Positions 7,354 through 14,525 of a stretch of 48,097 nt of DNA are shown in pieces. The stretch comes from an uncultured Opitutia bacterium (GTDB lineage: Bacteria > Verrucomicrobiota > Verrucomicrobiia > Opitutales > Opitutaceae): assembly GCA_903820035.1 (NCBI GenBank), contig CAIJFT010000216.1:1-48097 (forward strand). The letters run 5' to 3'. Position 1 is the first letter of the stretch; every line of letters starts with the position of its first letter. The notes below the pieces were generated by a model. The model ran no database searches, had not been told where the DNA came from, and saw only the letters and a program-made list of their open reading frames with translations. The position numbers and the translations under genes were made by a program.

Positions 7354-8901
7354 TCAACGTAGCGCGCGGTCGAGGAGGTTTTTCATGATGCGCTGCACGC
7401 GGTCGTCGGGGCCGTGCGGCCGGCTCCAGTGCGACCAGGGCAACACGTGGCCGGGGGGGGTCGCCATCGCCTGCGCCCACCAAATGGTGGCGGCGTTGAA
7501 AACGAAATTACCCTTCGGCCCCGGGTAGAGCGTCGCGGCCCATTGCTGCGGCGCTACCCCGCCAACCCACGCCTTGCCCGAGGCGACGACGTCGAGCCCC
7601 GGGATCTCCGTCGCCGGCTGGCCATGGTATTCCCAGCCGATCAGGCCCGGAATGCTTTCGCCCGCCTTCATGCCGGTGCCGGCGAACAGCCAATGGTCCG
7701 GCTTCTGGCAGGTCCAGTCGCCGCCGCCGTTTACCGGCTCGACGTTGCGCGCCCCCATCAGCAACCCCTCGTCGGGACCGTGGTGCGGGAACGGCCCGTT
7801 TTTCTTTTCGCGGTTGACCGCGTACTCCTGCTCGGCGCCGTACGGTCCGCCCCGGAAGATGATCCGGTTCGGCCGGCCGTCGCTGCTCTCCCGATACGGC
7901 GTGACCCAGCAAACGGAATTGCCCGAGAGGAACAACACGTTCACCCCCGCGTCGCGCAGCCGCTCCACGCTGCGGAACTGCGCGAGGTTCCAGTACTCGT
8001 CGTGACCGACGCTGAGGAAGGTTTTGCACTTCAACCCGCGGTCGGGCGTGAGGAGGTCGCTGTTCGAACAGTAGCTGACGTCGTAGCCATGCTGCTCAAG
8101 CCAGTAGGCCAGCGGAAACTCGTAGCAGAGCCACTCGCCGGAGCCGACGGTCAGCGGGTCGTTGACCACGCCGCTCCACTGCGCCTCGCGGCCGTAGGGC
8201 CGGTCGAAACTCACGTCGGCCCACGGCCCCTGGTTCCCCTTGGGGTGGGTGTAGATCGAGTAGTTGTTCGGCCAGCGGTTGTAGGCCTGCCAGGTGTTGT
8301 CGCTGCACTGAAACAGGATGTCGGCCGGCCGCTCGTCGCGCACGATGAACACCACGTAGCTCTGCCAGTAGGGCTCGTCGGCCGTCTCCGGAATCGTCGT
8401 CATCCGGCCGAGATACACGCCGCTCACCCAGTCGGCGGGAATCTGCAGCGTGGTCGTCGGCGTCCAACGGCACTCGTGGAGATTTTTTTCGCCGGGCTTG
8501 GGCGTGGGCTGCGTCGTCGCCGCGAGCGGACCAAACTCCGCCATTTTGCGCGCGCCGCGCCCGCCGTAGTAACCGGTGCGGAACACCTCGAGGCGGAACG
8601 CCCGCGCCGGCTGCGCCGACACCATGATATCGATCGACTCGCCGGCGCGCACACTCTGCCGCGAGCAATAGCCCTCGATCCACGGTGAACGGAAACCGTC
8701 CTTGTCGACGCGCACGCGGGTGAGTTGCCAGTCGCGGCTGCCCTCGCGGGCGTTTTCAGCCGCAATCACGTTCGCCCGTGTGCCGGGCGCCGCCGCGTGG
8801 GCGCCACCGGTCGTCGCCCCGACGAGCGCCGCTGCCGCCCCCGCTTGGAGAAATTCACGACGCGTCAGGGCGGAAACCGGATCGGGTTGGGGCATGCGCA
8901 C
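7354..8901 (-). CDS. Tat-exported DMFase large-subunit-like protein, copy A
   Basis: A 515-residue protein with a Tat signal (TRREFLQAGAAAALVG, residues 13-28). The rest matches the conserved domain named after the N,N-dimethylformamidase beta subunit: GYCSRQSVRAGE, VFRTGYYGG, WVSGVYLGR, then RPADILFQCSDNTWQAYN, then YWLEQHGYDVSYCSN, SVGHDEYW and FNAATIWW near the end. It is homologous along its whole length to the protein at 17574-19076. Characterised DMFase hydrolyses formamides with a mononuclear iron, but these short, single-gene, Tat-exported homologues have no known substrate, so an amidase role is only a guess. It probably acts folded in the periplasm. It lies behind the cyclophilin gene on the minus strand, separated by that gene's terminator. 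Confidence 0.85.
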   Translation of the reverse strand: MRMPQPDPVSALTRREFLQAGAAAALVGATTGGAHAAAPGTRANVIAAENAREGSRDWQLTRVRVDKDGFRSPWIEGYCSRQSVRAGESIDIMVSAQPARAFRLEVFRTGYYGGRGARKMAEFGPLAATTQPTPKPGEKNLHECRWTPTTTLQIPADWVSGVYLGRMTTIPETADEPYWQSYVVFIVRDERPADILFQCSDNTWQAYNRWPNNYSIYTHPKGNQGPWADVSFDRPYGREAQWSGVVNDPLTVGSGEWLCYEFPLAYWLEQHGYDVSYCSNSDLLTPDRGLKCKTFLSVGHDEYWNLAQFRSVERLRDAGVNVLFLSGNSVCWVTPYRESSDGRPNRIIFRGGPYGAEQEYAVNREKKNGPFPHHGPDEGLLMGARNVEPVNGGGDWTCQKPDHWLFAGTGMKAGESIPGLIGWEYHGQPATEIPGLDVVASGKAWVGGVAPQQWAATLYPGPKGNFVFNAATIWWAQAMATPPGHVLPWSHWSRPHGPDDRVQRIMKNLLDRALR

Positions 8902-8948
8902 GACGCTGGTGCAGCGTCAGGCGCGGATCAATGCCGGGCATTCGAACC

Positions 8949-8974
8949 GGTGGGCCCCGATGTCCTCATCGGGG
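8949..8974 (+). repeat. REP-like hairpin, left unit
   Basis: CCCCGATG (8955-8962) pairs with CATCGGGG (8967-8974). Together with the flank GGTGGG this unit is almost repeated in opposite orientation by the terminator at 9003-9030, so the two form an inverted pair in the gap between 8901 and 9040. Confidence 0.5.
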
Positions 8975-8993
8975 CGGTGCGTGGGAATATCCG

Positions 8994-9022
8994 ATTGAAA
9001 AAGCCCGATGGAGACATCGGGC
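8994..9022 (-). terminator. Rho-independent terminator of the cyclophilin gene
   Basis: Read on the minus strand, GCCCGATG (9022-9015) pairs with CATCGGGC (9010-9003) around a four-base loop. It is followed at once by a T run (9002-8998). It begins 18 bases after the cyclophilin stop codon. Confidence 0.75.
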
Positions 9023-9039
9023 CCCACCCCTTGGCGGGA

Positions 9040-9696
9040 TTATTTCTTCAGCCGGATCTTCCGGATGACGGGCGGCGTCACGGGCTTGCTCATGCCGCCG
9101 TCGCCGCCGCGCTGCGTGGGCAATTCGGCGAGGATGTCGACCACTTCCAGGCCGGACGTCACGCGCCCGAAAATCGTGTAGTTGGGCGGCATCGGGTAGT
9201 CCTTGTGCAGAATGAAAAACTGGCTGCCGTTGGTGTTCGGCCCGGAGTTCGCCATGGCCACCACGCCGCGTTTGTAGCCGAGTCCGCGCTGATAGAGCGC
9301 ACTGTCGCGCGTGATCTCGTCGTTGAACTTGCCGCCCCACGCGCTCTCTCCGCCGCGACCGTCGCCCTGCGGATCGCCGCCCTGAATCATGAAGCCCTTC
9401 ACAATGCGGTGGAACGTCAGGCCGTCGTAGTAGCCGCGCTCGGCCAGCAACCGGAAGTTCTCCACGGTCTTGGGCGCGGCGGCCGGCAACAGTTCGAGCT
9501 CGATCACACCCTTGTCGGTCTCGAGCACGGCGAACACGGGCGGCGGCGGCTGATTCCCCGCCGAAACCGCCGGCTTGTCCCCGGCGGCATCAGGTCGGCC
9601 GCAACCGGAAAAGAGCCCGAGGGCCACGACCCAGATACCGACCAGCCCAGACGAACGCGGCACATCGGCAGGAAGGAGGCTTGAAAGCGGCAACAT
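9040..9696 (-). CDS. Lipoprotein cyclophilin-type peptidyl-prolyl isomerase
   Basis: A 218-residue cyclophilin. The N-terminus has a lipobox (ALGLFSGCG), so it should be a lipid-anchored envelope protein with a short Pro-rich linker before the domain. The core motifs are present: FHRIVKGFMIQGGDPQGDG (catalytic Arg in FHR, substrate-binding QGGD), GVVAMANSGPNTNGSQFFI and a shortened C-terminal strand FGRVTSGLEVVD. It catalyses cis-trans isomerisation of X-Pro bonds and would help folding of exported proteins. It is transcribed away from the TonB-receptor promoter region and ends in its own terminator. Confidence 0.93.
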   Translation of the reverse strand: MLPLSSLLPADVPRSSGLVGIWVVALGLFSGCGRPDAAGDKPAVSAGNQPPPPVFAVLETDKGVIELELLPAAAPKTVENFRLLAERGYYDGLTFHRIVKGFMIQGGDPQGDGRGGESAWGGKFNDEITRDSALYQRGLGYKRGVVAMANSGPNTNGSQFFILHKDYPMPPNYTIFGRVTSGLEVVDILAELPTQRGGDGGMSKPVTPPVIRKIRLKK

Positions 9697-9866
9697 CCCT
9701 TCACTTCTCCGCGGCGCCCCCGGCGAGTCAAGGGTCGGTCGGCCCGCGCCGGACCCGCGGGTCCGCAGGCAAAGCTCGTGTCAGCGGCCATTGCCAACCA
9801 AGTTCCCCGATTGGTGCGACCCGGGGTTACATTCCGAGTCCCGCCGACGTCATTCGCCTGGTTCAA

Positions 9867-9884
9867 CCGTACACCCCTGTACGG
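9867..9884. promoter_or_regulatory. Inverted repeat upstream of the TonB receptor, candidate operator
   Basis: CCGTACA (9867-9873) and TGTACGG (9878-9884) are perfect complements around CCCC. The site ends 33 bases before the receptor start, in the 220-base gap between divergent genes. It resembles a dimer binding site for a LacI/GntR-type regulator. The GTACA/TGTAC half-sites recall AraR operators, and an AraR-architecture regulator is encoded at 5194. It could instead act as an RNA hairpin in the 5' leader. Confidence 0.45.
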
Positions 9885-9916
9885 CGCTCACTCCTCTGCG
9901 CCGTGATCTTTTCCCC

Positions 9917-12900
9917 ATGATTCCTATCCTTATCTGCCTGCGCTCTCGGCCCCACGCTCGCCTGCTCGCCGCGCTCGGACTGTGCTCCGCCGGCCTCTTC
10001 GGCCAGATCGCCCCGACCCCGCGCCCCGCCACGGTCGGACCCGCCAATGCCACCGGCGAAACCCTCGTCCTCTCACCGTTCGAAGTGCGTTCCGAGGATC
10101 GCGGCTACTACGCGTCGAATACGATGTCGGGCACGCGGCTCAACTCGAAGATCGAGGACCTCGCTTCGTCCATCACCGTGATCACGAAGGAGCAGATGAG
10201 CGACTTCGCCATGCTCGATCTCAACGACGTATTTCTCTACGAGGCCGGCACGGAAGGCACGGGCACATTCACCGACTATTCCTTCGATCGCAACGGCGCG
10301 CCGGTCGACAACACCCAACTCGACCCCGCTAACGCCAACCGCATCCGCGGCGTCGGCCCGGCCAACTTGTCGTTCGGCAACTATGAGACCAGCGGCCGCG
10401 TGCCGATGGACCCGCTGAGCATCGACTCCGTCGAGATCAGCCGCGGCCCCAATGCCAACGTCTTCGGCCTCGGCGGCGCCGCCGGCACCGTGAACCTCCA
10501 GCCCGCCACCGCCAATCTCCGCCGCAACCGCTCGCAGCTCACCGCGCGCACCGACAGCTTCGCCGGCTACCGGACCACGCTGGACCTGAACCGCGTCCTG
10601 CAGCCGGGCGTCCTCGCGGTCCGCGGCAGCTTCGTCTACCAGCACGACGGCTTCAGCCGCAAACCCGCGGGCACCGATACGCGCCGGTTCAACGGCATGG
10701 TCAAGTACCAGCCGTTCAAGTACACGACGATCAACGCCTCCTATTCCTTCTACCGCCTCGAAGGCAACCGGCCCAACACCACCACGCCGCGGGACGCCAT
10801 CAGCGGCTGGAAGAACGCCGGCTCGCCGACCTGGAATCCGCTGACCTCCCGCGTCACAGTCAACGGCGTCACGAGCGCCAACACGTTCGCCATCGCCTCG
10901 CTCCCGACCGGCCTCGCCAACGCCGCCGGCACCGGCCGCACCAACTCCACCGTGTTCGTCGACGGCAACGGCGCCATCGGCTTCTGGGGCCCGACGCAGG
11001 CCACGGCCACGACGAGCCCCTCCGACCGCAACCAGGCCGTCTTCCTCGTCAACACCGCCCCCGAGGACGTCCGCACCGGTCAGCCGCTGTTCTCCAACAA
11101 CCCGAACGTCAGCAGCCGCGACATCTACGACTGGTCTTCCATCAACCTCGCCGCCGTCAACCGCCTCAAGGACAGCGCGCGCACCACGCGCCTCGAGCTG
11201 GATCAGATCTTTTTGCATACCCCGCAGCAAACGCTGGCCCTCCAGGCCGGCTTCTTCCGCGAGGATACGCAGCGTTTCCGGCGCGATCTCATCGGCACCG
11301 CCGACAGCCAGGGCTCGGCGGGCAACCTCTTCATCGACGCCAACGAACGCCTGCCCGACGGCTCGGTGAATCCGTTCCTCGGCCGCCCCTACATCGGCGT
11401 CTGGCGCCCGTCGTCCTACGACCAGCCGCTGCTGCGCAGCACGTACCGCGTCCAACTCGCCTACCAACTCGACCTCCGCCGCGAGAAATCCCCGTGGCAC
11501 TGGCTCGGCCTGCAGCAGGCCTCCGCCTACGGCGAATACAAGGACGCGGTCCAGCGCCGCATCTCCTACCGCGATGCGATCATCTCCGACCACGCGTGGC
11601 TCGCGCCGGGCGTCGCGCGCGCCGACCCGTCGACCGTCGTCACGATCAACTATTTCCGGTACTACGTCGGCGACGCCAACGGCCAGAACGTCGACTACGG
11701 CTCCGCGCCGTTCAGCCCCGGCCAGTACCCGTACCGTTGGGGCAACGCCCTGACCAACGCCATCCGCACCGAGAACGCGAGTCTTGGCCAGGCCGTCGCC
11801 ACCGACGCCACCGCCGCCGGCGGCAACACCCACCGCATCCTCAAGACGCGCGGCGCCGTGCTGCAGAGCTTTCTGTTCAACGACCGGCTCGTTACGACCG
11901 TCGGTCTGCGCCACGACCAAAGCTACAACACCGTCGGCGTAAACCCCGTCCTCCAGCCCGACGGCATCCACGTCGTACCCGCCTCGCTTTACCAGTGGGC
12001 CGCCCGCGACTGGGCGTTCAACGAGGGCAACACCAAGACCGCCGGCGCCGTGCTCAAGGCCCTCCCTTGGCTCCATCTCCACGCCAACGCCTCCGACAGC
12101 TTCCAGCCGAATTCCTATGCCGTGGACCTGCGCCTCAAACCGCTGCCCGATCCGTCGGGCAAGGGTCACGACTACGGCTTCACGCTGAAACTGCTCGACG
12201 GTAAACTCGTCACCCGCATCAACCGCTACGAGACCAAGCAGCTCAACGCCCGCAACGGCCAGAGCGCGACCATCGCGACGCGCGTGCGCGGCCTCGACTT
12301 CGACACCCCGAACCGCGCGCAGACGCCGTTCAATCTCGTGCCGCTTGCCACCACCTGGGTGACCAACGCCGCCAAGGCCCGCGGCCAGACGCTGACCGCC
12401 GACCAGATCGACACCCAGGTCGCAGCCATCACCGGCCTCGACCGGAAATTCCTGCCCACGCTGACGGACGACCTTGGTGAGACCGAGGACATCGTCGCCA
12501 AGGGCACGGAGGTGGAGTTGAATTACAACCCGACGAACGCCTGGACCATCAAGCTGAACGTCACCGAACAGAAATCGATCAACTCGAACATCTCGCCGGG
12601 CATGGTCTCCTGGATCGCGGAACGCATGCCGGTCTGGACGAAGATCGTTGATCCCGAATTGAACCGGCCCTGGTTCACCGAGCGCTACGGCAACCTTAAT
12701 TCCGCCTCGCAGCTCCTCGCCGCCAACGTCACCGCCCCGCTGAACACCGCGCTCGCGTCGCAGGGCAAGAGCCGCCCGCAGGTCCGGAAATACCGCGTGA
12801 ACCTCAGCTCCAGCTACCGCCTCGCCGGTCTGACCGACCACGCGATCTTGAAGAAATTCACCATGGGCGGCGCACTGCGCTGGGAGGACCGGGGAGCGAT

Positions 12901-13177
12901 CGGCTATTACGGCCTGCAACAGCTGCCCGCGATCATCACCGACCTCGATCCGAACCGGCCGATTTGGGACCAGGCCCACCTCTACGCCGACGCGTTCGTA
13001 TCGTACCGCACCCGATGGTTCTCAGATAAGGTTGCGACCACCTTGCAACTGAACGTGCGCAATCTCCAGGAGGCTGGCCACCTCCAGCCGATCAGCGCTT
13101 ACCCGAACGGGCGGGCGAGCGGGTTCCGGATCGTCGATCCGCGGCAATTCATCGTCAGCGCGACCTTCGACCTGTGA
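9917..13177 (+). CDS. TonB-dependent outer-membrane receptor
   Basis: A 1086-residue receptor. The signal peptide (HARLLAALGLCSAGLFGQ) is followed by the LSPFEV segment common in verrucomicrobial receptors. A plug domain follows, with STVT-like SSITVITKEQMSDF at about residue 90 and ISRGPNANVFGLGGAAGTVNL at about residues 175-195. A long beta-barrel region runs to a C-terminal Phe-x-Leu strand (FIVSATFDL). It should import an oligosaccharide or other large ligand using TonB energy. There is no carboxypeptidase-like SusC N-terminal domain and no SusD neighbour. The ATG at 9917 is chosen because it starts the signal peptide, although the frame is open upstream to 9575. It heads a plus-strand operon with the pectate lyase 55 bases downstream. 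Confidence 0.93.
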   Translation: MIPILICLRSRPHARLLAALGLCSAGLFGQIAPTPRPATVGPANATGETLVLSPFEVRSEDRGYYASNTMSGTRLNSKIEDLASSITVITKEQMSDFAMLDLNDVFLYEAGTEGTGTFTDYSFDRNGAPVDNTQLDPANANRIRGVGPANLSFGNYETSGRVPMDPLSIDSVEISRGPNANVFGLGGAAGTVNLQPATANLRRNRSQLTARTDSFAGYRTTLDLNRVLQPGVLAVRGSFVYQHDGFSRKPAGTDTRRFNGMVKYQPFKYTTINASYSFYRLEGNRPNTTTPRDAISGWKNAGSPTWNPLTSRVTVNGVTSANTFAIASLPTGLANAAGTGRTNSTVFVDGNGAIGFWGPTQATATTSPSDRNQAVFLVNTAPEDVRTGQPLFSNNPNVSSRDIYDWSSINLAAVNRLKDSARTTRLELDQIFLHTPQQTLALQAGFFREDTQRFRRDLIGTADSQGSAGNLFIDANERLPDGSVNPFLGRPYIGVWRPSSYDQPLLRSTYRVQLAYQLDLRREKSPWHWLGLQQASAYGEYKDAVQRRISYRDAIISDHAWLAPGVARADPSTVVTINYFRYYVGDANGQNVDYGSAPFSPGQYPYRWGNALTNAIRTENASLGQAVATDATAAGGNTHRILKTRGAVLQSFLFNDRLVTTVGLRHDQSYNTVGVNPVLQPDGIHVVPASLYQWAARDWAFNEGNTKTAGAVLKALPWLHLHANASDSFQPNSYAVDLRLKPLPDPSGKGHDYGFTLKLLDGKLVTRINRYETKQLNARNGQSATIATRVRGLDFDTPNRAQTPFNLVPLATTWVTNAAKARGQTLTADQIDTQVAAITGLDRKFLPTLTDDLGETEDIVAKGTEVELNYNPTNAWTIKLNVTEQKSINSNISPGMVSWIAERMPVWTKIVDPELNRPWFTERYGNLNSASQLLAANVTAPLNTALASQGKSRPQVRKYRVNLSSSYRLAGLTDHAILKKFTMGGALRWEDRGAIGYYGLQQLPAIITDLDPNRPIWDQAHLYADAFVSYRTRWFSDKVATTLQLNVRNLQEAGHLQPISAYPNGRASGFRIVDPRQFIVSATFDL

Positions 13178-13232
13178 CCGCGCCCCGCGTCGCCCCCGAC
13201 CTCGACCACCCGCCCACCCGCCCCACCTGTTC

Positions 13233-14525
13233 ATGAAGTACCTGCTCTGCCTCGCCCTGCTCGGTCTCACCCTGCGGGCGGAAACCGCTCCGTTGGAACG
13301 CGCCTTCCCCGGCGCCGAGGGCTGGGCGGCCTTCTCCGCCGGCGGCCGTGGCGGCAAGATCCTTCGCGTCACCACGCTGGAGGCCCAGGGGCCGGGCTCA
13401 TTCCGCGCCGCGCTTGAGACCAAGGGCCCGCGCACCATCGTGTTCGAGGTCGGCGGCATCATCGACCTCGCCGGCGAGGTGCTCACGATCAAGGAGTCGT
13501 TCCTCACCATCGCGGGCCAGACCGCACCGGCCCCGGGCATCACGTTTATCCGCGGCGGATTTTTGATCGGCGCCAACGACATCGTTATCCGCCATATCCG
13601 GATCCGCACCGGCGAGGCCGGTCACGCCAAGAAGAGCGGTTGGGAACCCGACGGCATGTCGACGCTGCAGCATGCGCAAAACATCATCGTCGACCATTGT
13701 TCGCTGGCCTGGGCCATCGACGAGAACCTGAGCGTATCGAGCAAGCCGTTCGAGGGCGCCACCCCCGACGAGTGGCGAAAAAACGCCTCCCACCGCGTGA
13801 CCTTCAGCCACAACATCATCGCCGAGGGCCTCGACAAGGCCACGCACAGCAAGGTCGCGCACTCCAAGGGCAGCCTGATCATGGATAACTGCACCGAGAT
13901 CCTGGTGCTGGGAAATCTCTACGCCAACAACGTGGAACGGAATCCGCAGATCAAAGGCGGCTCGTACACGGCGAACGTGAACAACTTCATCTACAACCCC
14001 GTCGTCACCGCCATCCACTATCACCTCAACGACCGCATGTGGCAGGGCCGTCCACCCGAGGTCGGCAAGGCCGAAGTCGTCGGCAACGTCATGCGCCACG
14101 GCCCGAACTCAATGCCGGAGTTGGCGCTCTTCCGCTTCGTGGGCAACGGCGACCTCGAACTGCACACCGCGGACAACCTGGCCTTCAACCGCGCCGGCCA
14201 ACCCATCGCGACCGTCTACGAGGACAACCGCTACGGCGGAAAAATCCGGCCGAAAACCGAGCCGGTGTACTGGCCGCCCGGGCTGCGCGCCCGGCCCGCC
14301 ACCGAGGTGCAGGAGGCCGTCTTGAAAAACGCCGGCGCCCGCGCGTGGGACCGCGACCGCGTCGACCAGCGCATCGTGCAGGACGTCCGCGCCGGCACCG
14401 GCCGTATCATCGATGGCGAACAGGAGGTCGGCGGATATCCGACGGCCACCCCCACCCGGCAGCCGTTTAATCCGGCGGAGTGGAACCTGCGCACGATGGA
14501 GCGAAAGGACGCTCCGAACCCATGA
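13233..14525 (+). CDS. Exported PL1-like pectate lyase family protein
   Basis: A 430-residue protein with a short signal peptide (MKYLLCLALLGLTLRAET). It opens with the family hallmark FPGAEGWAAFSAGGRGG and then GSFRAAL. It continues as a right-handed beta-helix with the turns ILTI-AGQTAP, FIRGGFLIG, DIVIRHIRIRTG and IIVDHCSLAWAIDE. The strand IIVDHCS corresponds to the DHCS metal-binding segment of PL1 lyases. Pectate lyases cleave polygalacturonate by Ca-dependent beta-elimination. Many verrucomicrobial and planctomycetal homologues of this group are annotated only as pectate lyase, and the actual polymer may differ. The stop TGA overlaps the next gene's ATG (ATGA at 14522-14525). Confidence 0.85.
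   Translation: MKYLLCLALLGLTLRAETAPLERAFPGAEGWAAFSAGGRGGKILRVTTLEAQGPGSFRAALETKGPRTIVFEVGGIIDLAGEVLTIKESFLTIAGQTAPAPGITFIRGGFLIGANDIVIRHIRIRTGEAGHAKKSGWEPDGMSTLQHAQNIIVDHCSLAWAIDENLSVSSKPFEGATPDEWRKNASHRVTFSHNIIAEGLDKATHSKVAHSKGSLIMDNCTEILVLGNLYANNVERNPQIKGGSYTANVNNFIYNPVVTAIHYHLNDRMWQGRPPEVGKAEVVGNVMRHGPNSMPELALFRFVGNGDLELHTADNLAFNRAGQPIATVYEDNRYGGKIRPKTEPVYWPPGLRARPATEVQEAVLKNAGARAWDRDRVDQRIVQDVRAGTGRIIDGEQEVGGYPTATPTRQPFNPAEWNLRTMERKDAPNP

Noticed and set aside
8930-8960. A tRNA T-arm-like string (GCATTCGAACC) near 8938
   Set aside because: The flanking bases do not form a 5-pair T-stem, and no acceptor, anticodon or CCA follows. It is a chance match next to the hairpin repeat.
10073-12979. 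A long open frame antisense to the TonB receptor
   Set aside because: High-GC genes often leave the opposite strand open. The translation is Val/Gly/Ala/Arg-rich without motifs, whereas the plus strand has a full receptor.
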